NCBI GenBank assembly: GCA_036013505.1
Contig: CP107851.1
Coordinates: 7,488,001-7,552,000, forward strand
DNA length: 64,000 bases
From: Streptomyces sp. NBC_00510
Lineage (GTDB): Bacteria; Actinomycetota; Actinomycetes; Streptomycetales; Streptomycetaceae
Direction: 5' to 3'
Every line of letters starts with the position of its first letter. Position 1 is the first letter of the stretch. The position numbers and the translations under genes are program-made. The notes beneath the pieces were generated by a model. It was given only the letters and a program-made list of their open reading frames with translations, searched no databases and had not been told where the DNA came from. This document shows positions 43,435 through 53,000 of this stretch, piece after piece.

Positions 43435-43518
43435 ATGACCACGACGAACCGCCGCTGCCGCGCGACCGAGGCGATGACGCCCGGTGTTCGTCGTATGTGT
43501 CGAATGTGTGCACGCTGA
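43435..43518 (+). CDS. Met/Cys-rich leader peptide upstream of metNIQ
   Basis: A 27-codon ORF reading MTTTNRRCRATEAMTPGVRR and then MCRMCAR before its stop. Four Met (including the start) and three Cys in 27 residues, with a Met-Cys-Arg-Met-Cys cluster at the very end, fits a ribosome-sensing leader that stalls when sulfur amino acids run short. It is too short for normal gene finding. Position, composition and a promoter placing its ATG at the transcript end support it. Translation and stalling are unproven. Confidence 0.6.
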   Translation: MTTTNRRCRATEAMTPGVRRMCRMCAR

Positions 43519-43771
43519 GGGCCCACGCCATCTGAGTCTCGCGCCCCGAAGCGAGACCCGCCCCTCCTGCCACGGATCGCACCTCCCCATGGACCTGGAA
43601 CTGCAGCAGACGTTCCGCCGCTGCCGGCTGGCGCACGACCCCCAGCCGCCCGGCACCCACTGCTGACCTTTCCCGCACGCCCCCCGAGGGGCGCAGCCAT
43701 GCCATGTCCGCGGTCCATACGCCCCGTGTGCGGCTTTCGTCCGCCGCGCACTCGACAGTGACGGAAATCCA
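43519..43771 (+). promoter_or_regulatory. metNIQ leader region with hairpin and a second tiny ORF
   Basis: After the leader peptide come a hairpin GTCTCGC (43536-43542) with GCGAGAC (43551-43557) and a 25-codon ORF at 43589-43666 (MDLELQQTFRRCRLAHDPQP...) whose codons almost all end in G or C but which lacks a ribosome site. I see no SAM riboswitch core. The region is a likely attenuation zone between leader peptide and metN. Confidence 0.4.
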
Positions 43772-44809
43772 GTGATCACCACAACGGGCCTGACCAAGGT
43801 CTACCGTTCCCGTGACCGGGAGACGGTGGCCCTCGACGGCGTCGATCTGCACGTCCGCGAGGGTGAGGTGTACGGCGTCGTCGGTCGCAGCGGCGCCGGC
43901 AAGAGCACGCTCATCCGCTGCGTCAACCTGCTGGAGCGGCCCACGTCGGGCACCGTCGAGGTGGCCGGCCGGGACCTGACCGCGCTCGCCGGCCGCTCCG
44001 ACCGGGCGGGCTCCGCGTTGCGGACCGCCCGCACGGGCATCGGCATGGTCTTCCAGCACTTCAACCTGCTGTCCTCGCGCACCGTCCGGGACAACGTCGA
44101 GCTGCCGCTGGAGATCCTCGGCGTCTCCGGCCGTGAGCGCCGCCGCAAGGCCCTCGAACTGCTCGACCTGGTCGGCCTCGCCGACAAGGCCCGCGCCTTC
44201 CCGGCGCAGCTGTCCGGCGGCCAGAAGCAGCGCGTCGGCATCGCCCGCGCCCTGGCCGGCGACCCCAAGGTGCTGCTCTCCGACGAGGCCACCTCGGCGC
44301 TCGACCCCGAGACGACCCGCTCCATCCTGCAGCTGCTGCGCGAACTCAACCAGCAGCTCGGCCTGACCATCCTGCTCATCACCCACGAGATGGACGTGGT
44401 CAAGGCCATCTGCGACTCCGCCGCGCTGATGAAGGGAGGCCGCATCGTGGAATCCGGCAAGGTCACCGACCTGCTCGCCACGCCCGGCTCCGAACTGGCC
44501 CACGAACTCTTCCCGGTCGGCGGCGAGCCGTCCGGTGCCGGCCGCACCGTGGTCGACCTCACCTTCCACGGTGAGGCCGCCACCGAGCCCGTCATCTCCC
44601 AGCTCTCCCGCACCTACAACATCGACATCTCCGTGCTCGGCGCCGCCCTGGAGACCATCGGCGGCCGCCAGGTCGGCCGGATGCGGATCGAGCTGCCCGG
44701 CGCCTTCGAGGACAACGTGGTGCCGATCGGCTTCCTCCGCGAGAAGGGCCTCCAGGTCGACGTCGCCCCGGTCGGCGGGGACGAGCTGGTCAAGGAGGGC
44801 GCGAAGTGA
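43772..44809 (+). CDS. metN: methionine ABC transporter ATPase
   Basis: Energises uptake of methionine through MetI with MetQ. The 345 residues have Walker A GRSGAGKSTLIRCVN, Q-loop VFQHFNLL, signature LSGGQKQRVGIARAL and Walker B VLLSDEATSALDPETT (the usual LLCDEATSALD). The C-terminal NIL domain (about 265-345, TEPVISQLSRTYNIDISVLG) binds methionine and inhibits transport when the cell is replete. GTG at 43772. Its stop overlaps metI (GTGA). Confidence 0.95.
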   Translation: MITTTGLTKVYRSRDRETVALDGVDLHVREGEVYGVVGRSGAGKSTLIRCVNLLERPTSGTVEVAGRDLTALAGRSDRAGSALRTARTGIGMVFQHFNLLSSRTVRDNVELPLEILGVSGRERRRKALELLDLVGLADKARAFPAQLSGGQKQRVGIARALAGDPKVLLSDEATSALDPETTRSILQLLRELNQQLGLTILLITHEMDVVKAICDSAALMKGGRIVESGKVTDLLATPGSELAHELFPVGGEPSGAGRTVVDLTFHGEAATEPVISQLSRTYNIDISVLGAALETIGGRQVGRMRIELPGAFEDNVVPIGFLREKGLQVDVAPVGGDELVKEGAK

Positions 44810-45525
44810 GCTGGTCGCAGATGCAGCCGCTGCTGTCGCAGGCCTGTTGGGAAACCCTGATCATGGTCGGCTGGTCCACCCTGATCGCGGTGGCCGGGGG
44901 ACTCCCGCTGGGCGTCCTGCTGGTGCTGACCGACCGCGGCGGACTGCTGCGCAACGCCACGGTCAACAAGGTCGTCGGCGTGGTCGTGAACCTCGGCCGC
45001 TCGCTGCCCTTCCTCATCCTGATGATCTCGGTGCTGCCCTTCACCCGCTGGGTGATCGGCACCACCATCGGCGCCGAGGCCATGGTCGTCCCGCTCTCCA
45101 TCGGCGCCATCCCGTTCCTCGCGCGACTGGTGGAGACTGCCGTCCGCGAGGTCGACGACGGACTCGTCGAGGCCGTCCAGGCCATGGGCGGCAGCACCTG
45201 GACCGTCGTCCGCAAGGCCCTGCTGCCCGAGTCGCTGCCCTCCCTGATCGCCGGGCTCACCACCACGGTGATCGCGCTCATCGGCTACTCCGCCATGGCC
45301 GGCACCATCGGCGGCGGCGGCCTCGGCGACCTCGCCATCCGCTACGGCTACCAGCGTTTCGAGACCTCCCTGATGCTCGTCACGATCGGCGTGCTGATCG
45401 TCATCGTGACCGCCGTCCAGCTCGCCGGCGACCTCGCCGCCCGCGGCGCCTCGCACCGCGGCCGCACCTCCACCACGCCCCGGCTGCGCCTGCTGCGCCC
45501 GGCCGCGACCCCCGAAGCCTCCTGA
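44806..45525 (+). CDS. metI: methionine ABC transporter permease
   Basis: A 239-residue inner-membrane permease with five hydrophobic segments and the coupling-helix region ETAVREVDDGLVEAVQAMGG that contacts MetN. ATVNKVVGVVVNLGRSLPFL and MAGTIGGGGLGDLAIRYGY are typical of MetI. GTG at 44806 overlaps the metN stop, so translation is coupled. The MetQ gene follows 37 bases later. Confidence 0.95.
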   Translation: MSWSQMQPLLSQACWETLIMVGWSTLIAVAGGLPLGVLLVLTDRGGLLRNATVNKVVGVVVNLGRSLPFLILMISVLPFTRWVIGTTIGAEAMVVPLSIGAIPFLARLVETAVREVDDGLVEAVQAMGGSTWTVVRKALLPESLPSLIAGLTTTVIALIGYSAMAGTIGGGGLGDLAIRYGYQRFETSLMLVTIGVLIVIVTAVQLAGDLAARGASHRGRTSTTPRLRLLRPAATPEAS

Positions 45526-45562
45526 CACCGCAACGCAACACCGTTCCAGAAAGGCACTTTTC

Positions 45563-46393
45563 GTGCGTACCAGCATCAAGATCACGACCGCCGTCCTCGC
45601 CGCCGCCGGCCTCACCCTCGGCCTGACCGCCTGCGGCGCGGACTCCGGCTCGAAGAAGGACAGCGCGAGCGACCCGCTCGTCGTCGCCGCGAGCCCCGTC
45701 CCGCACGCGGAGATCCTCAACTTCGTCAAGGACAACCTGGCGGCCAAGGCCGGGCTCAAGCTCGAGGTGAAGGAGTTCAGCGACTACGTGACGCCGAACA
45801 CCGCCACCGAGGACGGCTCCGTCGACGCCAACTACTTCCAGAACCAGCCCTACCTGGACGACTTCAACAAGAAGAAGGGCACCCACATCGTGCCCGTCGT
45901 CACGGTGCACCTGGAGCCGCTGGGCCTGTACTCCGACAAGCTGAAGTCGGCCGACGCGATCAAGAACGGCGCCACGATAGCCGTCGCCAACGACGCGGTG
46001 AACGAGGCCCGCGGCCTCAAGCTGCTCGCCGCCAACGGCCTGATCACCCTCAAGGAGGGCGTCGGTAACGAGGCCACCCCCGCCGACATCACCGCCAACC
46101 CCAAGAACCTGAAGTTCAAGGAGCTGGAGGCCGCCCAGCTGCCGCGCTCCCTGCAGGACGTCGACGCCGCCGTCATCAACGGCAACTACGCCATCTCCGC
46201 GGGCCTCAAGCCCGCCGAGGACGCCCTGGTGCTGGAGTCCGCCGACAACAACCCCTACGGCAACTTCCTCGCCGTCAAGGAGGGCGACGAGAAGGACCCG
46301 CGCGTGCTGAAGCTCAAGAAGCTGCTCACCTCGCCCGAGGTGAAGAAGTTCATCGAGGACAAGTACGCCGGCTCCGTCATCCCCTCCTTCTGA
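45563..46393 (+). CDS. metQ: methionine-binding lipoprotein
   Basis: Extracytoplasmic solute-binding lipoprotein of 276 residues. The signal KITTAVLAAAGLTLGL ends in the lipobox LTAC, with the lipidated Cys at residue 24. The NlpA/MetQ domain has VVAASPVPHAEILNFVKDNL, VDANYFQNQPYLDDFNKKKG and VAVVNGNYA-like AAVINGNYAISAGLKP. GTG at 45563 follows AGAAAGGCAC. It completes metN-metI-metQ. Confidence 0.95.
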   Translation: MRTSIKITTAVLAAAGLTLGLTACGADSGSKKDSASDPLVVAASPVPHAEILNFVKDNLAAKAGLKLEVKEFSDYVTPNTATEDGSVDANYFQNQPYLDDFNKKKGTHIVPVVTVHLEPLGLYSDKLKSADAIKNGATIAVANDAVNEARGLKLLAANGLITLKEGVGNEATPADITANPKNLKFKELEAAQLPRSLQDVDAAVINGNYAISAGLKPAEDALVLESADNNPYGNFLAVKEGDEKDPRVLKLKKLLTSPEVKKFIEDKYAGSVIPSF

Positions 46394-46412
46394 CCCGCCG
46401 GGCCCGGGCGGG
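46394..46412. terminator. hairpin after metQ
   Basis: CCCGCC (46394-46399) and GGCGGG (46407-46412) form a short GC stem immediately after the metQ stop, between metQ and the convergent YjbR-like gene. It is short and lacks a T tract. Confidence 0.35.
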
Positions 46413-46427
46413 GGGCGGGCAGCGCGT

Positions 46428-46814
46428 TCACCGCGCCCCGCTCCCCGCCGCCCCCGGCCAGTCCAGCCGCAGCTGCTGCGCGCGCGGCAGCCCTGCCACG
46501 ACCAGGTCGTACGAGTCCTCGACCAGCTCGCACACCAACGCGTCGGGCAGCGAGCCGTCCAGCGTCACCGTGTTCCAGTGGCGCTTGTTCAGGTGCCAAC
46601 CGGGCGCGACCGCCGCATGCTCCGCCCGCAGCCGCACCGCGAGGTCGGGCTCGCACTTCAGGCTCACCTTCAGCGGCTCGCCCCCCAGCGCGCTGATCGC
46701 GAAGATCCTCCCGCCGACCTTGAAGACGGTCACCTCCGGGTCGCGCGGGAAGGGGTTCTCCTCCACCGCGCCGCTGAAACCGAGGCAGAAGCCCCTCATC
46801 CGGTCCGCGTCCAT
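46428..46814 (-). CDS. MmcQ/YjbR family protein
   Basis: A 128-residue CyaY-like-fold protein. FCLGFSGAVEENPFPRDPEV, TVFKVGGRIFAISALGG, VSLKCEPDLAVRLRAEHAAV and GWHLNKRHWNTVTLDGSLPD followed by LVEDSYDLVVAGLP match the family closely, including the WHLNKRHW segment. It is often annotated as DNA-binding, but the role is unproven. ATG at 46814 is preferred; a TTG 15 bases upstream is possible. Confidence 0.9.
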   Translation of the reverse strand: MDADRMRGFCLGFSGAVEENPFPRDPEVTVFKVGGRIFAISALGGEPLKVSLKCEPDLAVRLRAEHAAVAPGWHLNKRHWNTVTLDGSLPDALVCELVEDSYDLVVAGLPRAQQLRLDWPGAAGSGAR

Positions 46815-46853
46815 GCGCCCATTCAACACGGCGCCACCGACAGACCCGCGAGG

Positions 46854-47621
46854 TCAGCGCCGCCGCACCCAGTACACGTCCGTCGTGTAGGGCATGTCCA
46901 CGGCGTCCTTGCCGCGCGTGGCGTCGTGCCCGGCCAGCACCGCCTCCACCTCGGCCAGCACCCGCTCCTGCTCCGCCGGGTCCATCACCGCGATGTGGCT
47001 GGAGGACGTCATCCGCTCCACCACGTCCGAGACCGTCGTGGAGTGCAGGTTCGGCCAGTGCCGCTCGTGCACCCGTGACCAGCCCCGGCGGCCGGTGAAG
47101 GCCTTGCGCCAGCCGTCGTCCAGAGGGCTCGGCAGGTCACGCGGCGCGAGCCGGAAGACGATGTCCTGGTAGTCCCGGACCCAGGGGACCGAGGTGTCGT
47201 AGGTGTTCCACACCAGTGCCAGCGAACCGCCCGGCCGCAGCAGACGCTCGACCTCCGCCAGGGCCTCCTCCTCCTGGAACCAGTGCCAGGACTGCGCGGC
47301 CACCACCGCGTCCGCGCACCCGTCCGGCAGGCCCGTGGCCTCGGCCGTCCCGGCCGACACCCGCACCCCCGGCAGCAGCTCCGCCAGCCGCTCCCGCATC
47401 TCCGTCACCGGCTCGACCGCGATCACCTCGGCGCCGGTCAGCGCCAGCAGACGGGTGAACTTGCCGGTGCCGGCGCCCAGGTCGACCACCGTGCGGCCCG
47501 CCTCGAGGGGCAGCGCGTCCGCCAACTCGGCCAGGGCCGCCATGGGGTACGAGGGTCGCGACCGCTCGTACACACCCGCGGCCCGCTGATATCCGACTCC
47601 TGCTGCGTGGTGCACCGTCAC
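46854..47621 (-). CDS. class I SAM-dependent methyltransferase
   Basis: A 255-residue methyltransferase of the UbiE/Tam-like group. Motif I is TVVDLGAGTGKFTRLLALTG, the acidic end of strand 2 AEVIAVEPVTEM and motif II region CADAVVAAQSWHWFQEEEAL; the last contains the H-W-F pattern seen in Tam/ybaJ-type enzymes. Substrate unknown. I choose GTG at 47621 (MTVHHAAGVGYQRAAGVYE) since the typical YxRxRPSYP segment follows shortly. Confidence 0.87.
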   Translation of the reverse strand: MTVHHAAGVGYQRAAGVYERSRPSYPMAALAELADALPLEAGRTVVDLGAGTGKFTRLLALTGAEVIAVEPVTEMRERLAELLPGVRVSAGTAEATGLPDGCADAVVAAQSWHWFQEEEALAEVERLLRPGGSLALVWNTYDTSVPWVRDYQDIVFRLAPRDLPSPLDDGWRKAFTGRRGWSRVHERHWPNLHSTTVSDVVERMTSSSHIAVMDPAEQERVLAEVEAVLAGHDATRGKDAVDMPYTTDVYWVRRR

Positions 47622-47833
47622 GCGGGCAGACGGTAGCAGGACCGTATGACCACAGGCGTAGCGGACCTGCGGAAAAGCCGGGGAACAGCACACCAACTGC
47701 TCCCGTCGTGCGGATGGTTGCACGTACGCTGGGGCGACGGCCGCGCAGGCCCCCGCGCCGACCCGGTCCTGCGGTGACCCGGTGGATGTTGCATGCTGTG
47801 CACTTCACACATGCCCTGGCTACGGAGCGTCGA

Positions 47834-48469
47834 ATGACCAGCTTCCCGGAGATCTCGATCAGTACGGAGCGGCTGGTGCTGCGCGCCTACGAGGAGTCCG
47901 ACATCCCCGCCCTGGCGGAGATGATGAACGACGAGTCCGTGATCGCCTGGACCTCCGTGCCGTATCCCTACACCGAGGCGGAGGCCCGCTCCTTCATCGC
48001 CGGGTTCGCCCCCGCCGAGCGCGCGGAAGGCCGCGGCATCGTGCTCGCCGTCACCGAGTTCCTCACCCAGCGGCTGGTCGGCACCGTCCACCTGCAGCGC
48101 ACCGACTGGCGCATCCGCAGCAGCGAGGCGGGCTACATGATCGCCCCCTGGGCGCGCGGTGAGGGGTACGCCGCGGAGGCCGTCCAGGCCACCGCCCAGT
48201 GGCTCTTCGACGACCAGAAGTTCGAGCGCCTGGAGCTGCGCACCGCCGCCGACAACGCCGCCTCGCAGCAGGTCGCGCAGAAGATCGGCTGCATCAGCGA
48301 GGGCGTGCTCCGCAACGCCGGCCTGGTCCGCACGCAGACGGAGGGCGGCCGCTGGGAGGAGATCCGCACCGACCTGATCGTCTGGAGCCTGCTCCCGGAG
48401 GACCTCGACGGCCTCGCGGAGGAGTCCGCCGACGGCTCCGACTACGCGGCGTACGCCGACTGGCAGTGA
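47834..48469 (+). CDS. GNAT-family acetyltransferase (RimJ/RimL type)
   Basis: A 211-residue protein with the RimJ/RimL layout: STERLVLRAYEESDIPALAE at the start, EAGYMIAPWARGEGYAAEAV for acetyl-CoA binding (R-G-x-G-Y) and LELRTAADNAASQQVAQKIG toward the end, followed by an acidic tail. Such enzymes acetylate ribosomal-protein N-termini or small molecules. ATG at 47834 follows GGAGCG. Divergent from the methyltransferase gene. Confidence 0.9.
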   Translation: MTSFPEISISTERLVLRAYEESDIPALAEMMNDESVIAWTSVPYPYTEAEARSFIAGFAPAERAEGRGIVLAVTEFLTQRLVGTVHLQRTDWRIRSSEAGYMIAPWARGEGYAAEAVQATAQWLFDDQKFERLELRTAADNAASQQVAQKIGCISEGVLRNAGLVRTQTEGGRWEEIRTDLIVWSLLPEDLDGLAEESADGSDYAAYADWQ

Positions 48470-48570
48470 GCACCCGCTAGCGCAAGATCCTGGCCGGGGT
48501 ACTGTGCACACCCCGGGATCACCTCACCCCCGGGCACCACACCGCGACGCGCCCAGGAGGCAGGACGACG

Positions 48571-49794
48571 ATGGCCGACCGCGTCACCGTGATCGGGTGG
48601 GACGGCTCACCACCGGGCGAGGCAGCGCGCTCCGCGCTGTCGGCCGCCACCCTGGTGGCCGGGACCCGGCACCACCTGGCACTGCCGTTCGTGCCGGAGG
48701 ACGCCGAGCGGATCGTACTGGGCAGCATCGACCTGGCCGCCCGCCGCATCGCGCGGCACCGCGGCACCGCTGTCGTCCTCGCCGACGGCGACCCCGGCTT
48801 CTTCGGCGTCGTCCGCGCCCTGCGCACCCCCGAGTACGGGCTGGAGGTCGAGGTCGTCCCCGGCGTCTCCTCGGTCGCCCAGGCCTTCGCCCGGGCCGGG
48901 ATGCCCTGGGACGACGCCCGGGTGGTCGTCGCGCACACCCGCACCCTGCGGCGGGCCGTCAACGTCTGCCGCGCCCACCCCAAGGTCGCCGTGCTCACGA
49001 CCCCCGGCGCCGGGCCGGCCGAACTCGCCCTGCTGCTCGGCGACGAGCACCGCACCTTCGTGATCTGCGAGGCCCTCGGCACCGAGCACGAGCAGGTCAC
49101 CGTGCTCACCTCCGACAAGGTGGCCGACCACACCTGGCGGGACCCCAACGTCGTCCTCGTCGTCGGTGCCGCCCCGGCCGCCGCCCCCGCCCATGTTCCG
49201 GTTCCGGCCGCCGCCGCGCAGGCCGGCTGGCTCGCCGGCGGGGACCCCGACTCGTCCGACCGCGTACGGGGCTGGGCGCTGCCCGCCGAGCGGTACGTGC
49301 CCGGGGACGGCCCGGCGCAGCTGCGCGCCCTGCAACTGGCCCGGCTCGGGCCGCGGGCCGGAGACCTGCTCTGGGACATCGGCGCCGGCGGCGGGGCCGT
49401 CGCCGTGGAGGCGGCGCGGTTCGGCGCGGCCGTCATCGCGGTGGAGGCCGACGCCGCGGCGTGCGACCGGATCGAGGACACCGCACGGGACTTCGGGGTG
49501 CAGGTCCGGGTCGTCCACGGCCAGGCCCCGCACGTGCTGGAGGACCTTCCGGAACCGGACATCGTGCGCATCGGAGGCGGCGGACCGGAGGTCGTCGCCG
49601 CCTGCGCCGCGCGCCGGCCGGAGCGAATCGCCGCGAGCGCCGCGAACCGGGACGAGGCCGAAGCCGTCAGCCGCGCCCTGGACGAGGGCGGATACACCGT
49701 GGAACGCACGTTGTTGCAGGCAGTCGAGCTGGACGACGAGTGGTCCGAGCGGGAGCGCACGGTGGTCTTCGCGCTCCTCGGACACCGCAGGTGA
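48571..49794 (+). CDS. cobL: precorrin-6Y C5,15-methyltransferase (decarboxylating), CbiE-CbiT fusion
   Basis: Corrin-ring enzyme of cobalamin synthesis that adds two methyl groups and removes CO2. The 407 residues join a CbiE domain (1-200, VTVIGWDGSPPGEAARSALS, LADGDPGFFGVVRAL, VPGVSSVAQAFARAG) to a CbiT methyltransferase domain (about 235-407, LLWDIGAGGGAVAVEAARFG). The fused form is common in actinobacteria. ATG at 48571 follows AGGAGG. It precedes the BluB-CobT fusion. Confidence 0.94.
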   Translation: MADRVTVIGWDGSPPGEAARSALSAATLVAGTRHHLALPFVPEDAERIVLGSIDLAARRIARHRGTAVVLADGDPGFFGVVRALRTPEYGLEVEVVPGVSSVAQAFARAGMPWDDARVVVAHTRTLRRAVNVCRAHPKVAVLTTPGAGPAELALLLGDEHRTFVICEALGTEHEQVTVLTSDKVADHTWRDPNVVLVVGAAPAAAPAHVPVPAAAAQAGWLAGGDPDSSDRVRGWALPAERYVPGDGPAQLRALQLARLGPRAGDLLWDIGAGGGAVAVEAARFGAAVIAVEADAAACDRIEDTARDFGVQVRVVHGQAPHVLEDLPEPDIVRIGGGGPEVVAACAARRPERIAASAANRDEAEAVSRALDEGGYTVERTLLQAVELDDEWSERERTVVFALLGHRR

Positions 49795-50045
49795 GCCAGT
49801 GGGTTGCGCCCGCATTGGCACCGGTTTGAGGTGAACCCCCCTGAGCACGCGCGGGCACACGCACGGTAGGCTGACGGACCGCTGTGCCGTTGTCGCGCAT
49901 TGACGTCGCGTGAGGGCTGATCAGTAATGGTCAGTACCGGTCAATCGCCGTCGTCGTGCCGGTTGCCGCCCACGCTCGTTCTCTCTGTGGGCAGTGTGCT
50001 CGGCGCAGCGATGGAAGGAGCGAAACCGATGGGCGAGGGGCACGC
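49795..50045 (+). other. spacer before the BluB-CobT gene; no cobalamin riboswitch seen
   Basis: A 251-base gap with a possible -10 TAGGCT near 49866 and a GGAAGGAG near 50013. I looked for the B12-box core (GCCACTG type) and did not find it, so this gene seems not to be under a standard cobalamin riboswitch. Confidence 0.45.
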
Positions 50046-53000
50046 ATGACTGACACCGGCCAGGTCCCGGGTGAGGGACTGCCGGAGAACGCAGGCGAAG
50101 AAGCGGTTCTGCAGCCGCACGCCGACCTTCCCGGCAGTGGCGCGCAGCAGCAGTCCGTCCCCTCGTGGGACGTCGATCCGCTCACCGCGCCGGTTCCTCC
50201 CGAGTACCACTACCTCGACCAGCCGTCCGGCCCGGTGCCGGCGGAGGAGGAAGAGGAGATGCTGCTGATGCCCGGTCTGCAGGGGTCCTGGGGCGACCCG
50301 CAGCCCGTGCCGCCGCAGCCGACCCCGGTCGCCGTACCCGTCCCGGCGCCCGCTCCCGTGACCCCGGCCGCTCCGGTCCCGGCGCAGGCCCCCGCCCCCA
50401 CCCCCGTGCCGGTCGAGCACACCCCGCACGGGGTCCCGGTGGCGCCCGCGGGCATCGAGCACGACGCCCACGAGAGCGGCGGCCGCGACTCCGTCTCCCT
50501 CGACTACTCCGCCGTCCGCACGGAGCTGCCGCTCGCACCGGGCATGCCGGCCCCGGAACCGATCCCGGCCGAGCAGGCCGTGCCGCCGCAGCCCGCCCCG
50601 TTCGTGATCGAGCACGCGGTGCCGGAGCAGGCCGTGCCCGTGGCCGCGGAGCCCGTCGCCCAGCCCGGGCCCGCGGAGGAGGCCGTCCAGATCCGGGCGG
50701 CCGAGCCGGCCCCGCAGCCCCATGTGCCCGCGCAGGCGCAGCTGCAGGAGGCCGCTCCCGTACCGCCGCGGCGCCCGCTGCACATGGGCCCCCCGATCCC
50801 GGACCCGTCCAACGGCGGCGGCATCGTGCGCTCCCTGGCCGACCGCGGCCCGGCCACGCCGCCGCCCGCGCCGCAGCCGGTGCCGGCGCCCATGTCCCAG
50901 TCCGGGCCGCCCACCATCGGACCGGAGTACCTGGACATCCCCCGCGACGAGGCCCCCGCCGAGACCCAGGCGCCGGTGCCGGCCCCCGCGTCCGGCGAGA
51001 CCTGGACGGCCCCGGTGCCGGAGGCCGTCGTGCCCGCGCCCGCTCCCGCCCCGGAACCCGAGCCGGTGGCCGCCCCCGCGTCGCCGCTGGAAACCCCGGA
51101 CGAGCCGCTGCCGTTCGGCATGGAGCCCGCCGCCGAGGTGCCCGTGGCACCGGTCGTACCGGAGGTGCCCGAGCCGGTCGTGGTGCCCGAAGCCGTCGTG
51201 GTGCCCGAGCCGGTCGTGGTGCCCGAGCCCGAGCCGGTCGCCGTCGTGCCGGAGCCGGAGCCGGTCGTCGAGGCCGTGGTGGAGCCCGAGCCCGAGCCCG
51301 TGCCCGCCGTGGAGCCGGAGGCGCCCGTCGCCGTCGAGCCGGTCGCCGAGCCCGCACCCGCCGCGGTCGTGCAGGAGGAGACCCCGGTCACCGTCGCCGA
51401 GCCGCAGCACGAGGCGGACCTGGCACCCGAGGAGCCCCAGGCGTCCGAGGCGCCGGAGGCCGACGAGGAGGAGGACCCGGAGCTGCTGCTGCCCGCCGCC
51501 GAGGGCTACGACCCCGCCGTACGGGACGCCGTGCACCGCGTCATCCGCGAGCGCCGGGACATCCGCAACGGCTTCCGCAAGGACCCGATCCCGCACGAGG
51601 TGCTGATCCGCGTGCTGGAGGCGGCGCACACCGCGCCGAGCGTCGGCCACTCCCAGCCGTGGGACTTCGTCGTCATCCGCTCCGCCAAGACCCGGGAGCG
51701 CATGCACGAGCTCGCCATGCAGCAGCGCGAGGCGTACGCCAAGTCCCTCCCCAAGGGCCGCGCCAAGCAGTTCCGCGAGCTGAAGATCGAGGCGATCCTC
51801 GACACCCCGGTCAACATCGTCGTCACCGCCGACCCCACCCGCGGCGGCCGCCACACGCTGGGGCGTTACACCCAGCCGCAGATGGCCCCGTACTCGTCGG
51901 CGCTCGCCGTGGAGAACCTCTGGCTCGCCGCGCGCGCCGAGGGCCTCGGCGTCGGCTGGGTCAGCTTCTTCGACGAGCGCGAGATGGTCCGCGAACTCGG
52001 GCTCCCCGAGCACCTCGAGGTCGTCGCGTACCTCTGCGTCGGCTACGTCGACGAGTTCCCCGAGGACCCCGAACTGGTGCAGTCCGGCTGGTCCAAGCGG
52101 CGCCCGCTGGCCTGGGTCGTCCACGAGGAGGAGTACGGCAACCGGGCCCTGCCCGGCGCGGAGCCGCACAACCTCCTGGAGGAGACCCTCCGCGGCATCC
52201 GCCCGCTCGACGCGAAGGCGCTCGGCGAGGCCTGGGAGCGGCAGAAGCGGATGACCAAGCCGGCCGGCGCGCTCGGCATGCTGGAGATCATCTCCGCGCA
52301 GCTCAGCGGCCTGTCCCGGCAGTGCCCGCCGCCCATCCCGGAGCCCGCGGCCGTCGCGATCTTCGCCGGGGACCACGGGGTGCACGCCCAGGGCGTCACC
52401 GCCTGGCCCCAGGAGGTCACCGGCCAGATGGTCGCCAACTTCCTCGGCGGCGGGGCCGTGTGCAACGCCTTCGCCCACCAGGTGGGCGCCGAGGTGTGCG
52501 TGGTGGACGTCGGCGTCGCCTCCGACCTGCCCAGCACCCCCGGTCTGCTGCCCCGCAAGGTCCGGCCCGGCACCGCCGACATGACGGCCGGGCCCGCCAT
52601 GTCGCGCGAGGAGGCACTGCGCGCGATCGAGGTCGGCATCGAGACCGCCCGAGACCTCGTCGCCGCGGGCAACAAGGCGCTGCTCACCGGGGAGATGGGG
52701 GTCGCCAACACCACCGTCTCCGCGGCCCTGATCTCCGTCTACACCGGGGTCGACCCGGCGGAGGTCACCGGACGCGGCACCGGCATCAACGACGAGATGC
52801 ACGCCCGCAAGATCGACGTCGTGCGGCGCGCCCTCGAACTCCACCAGCCCGACCCGTCCGACCCGATCGAGGTCCTCGCGGCGATCGGCGGCCTCGAGCA
52901 CGCGGCCATGGTGGGCCTGCTGCTCGGCGCCGCGTCCCTGCGGACCCCGGTCATCCTCGACGGCGTCAGCGCGGGCGCGGCCGCCCTGGTGGCCCGCGCC

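Noticed and set aside
43519..43771. Possible SAM riboswitch before metN
   Set aside because: I could not find a SAM-I, SAM-II or SAM-IV core; the Met/Cys leader peptide explains the leader better.
49795..50045. Possible cobalamin riboswitch before the BluB-CobT gene
   Set aside because: The conserved B12-box core is not present.
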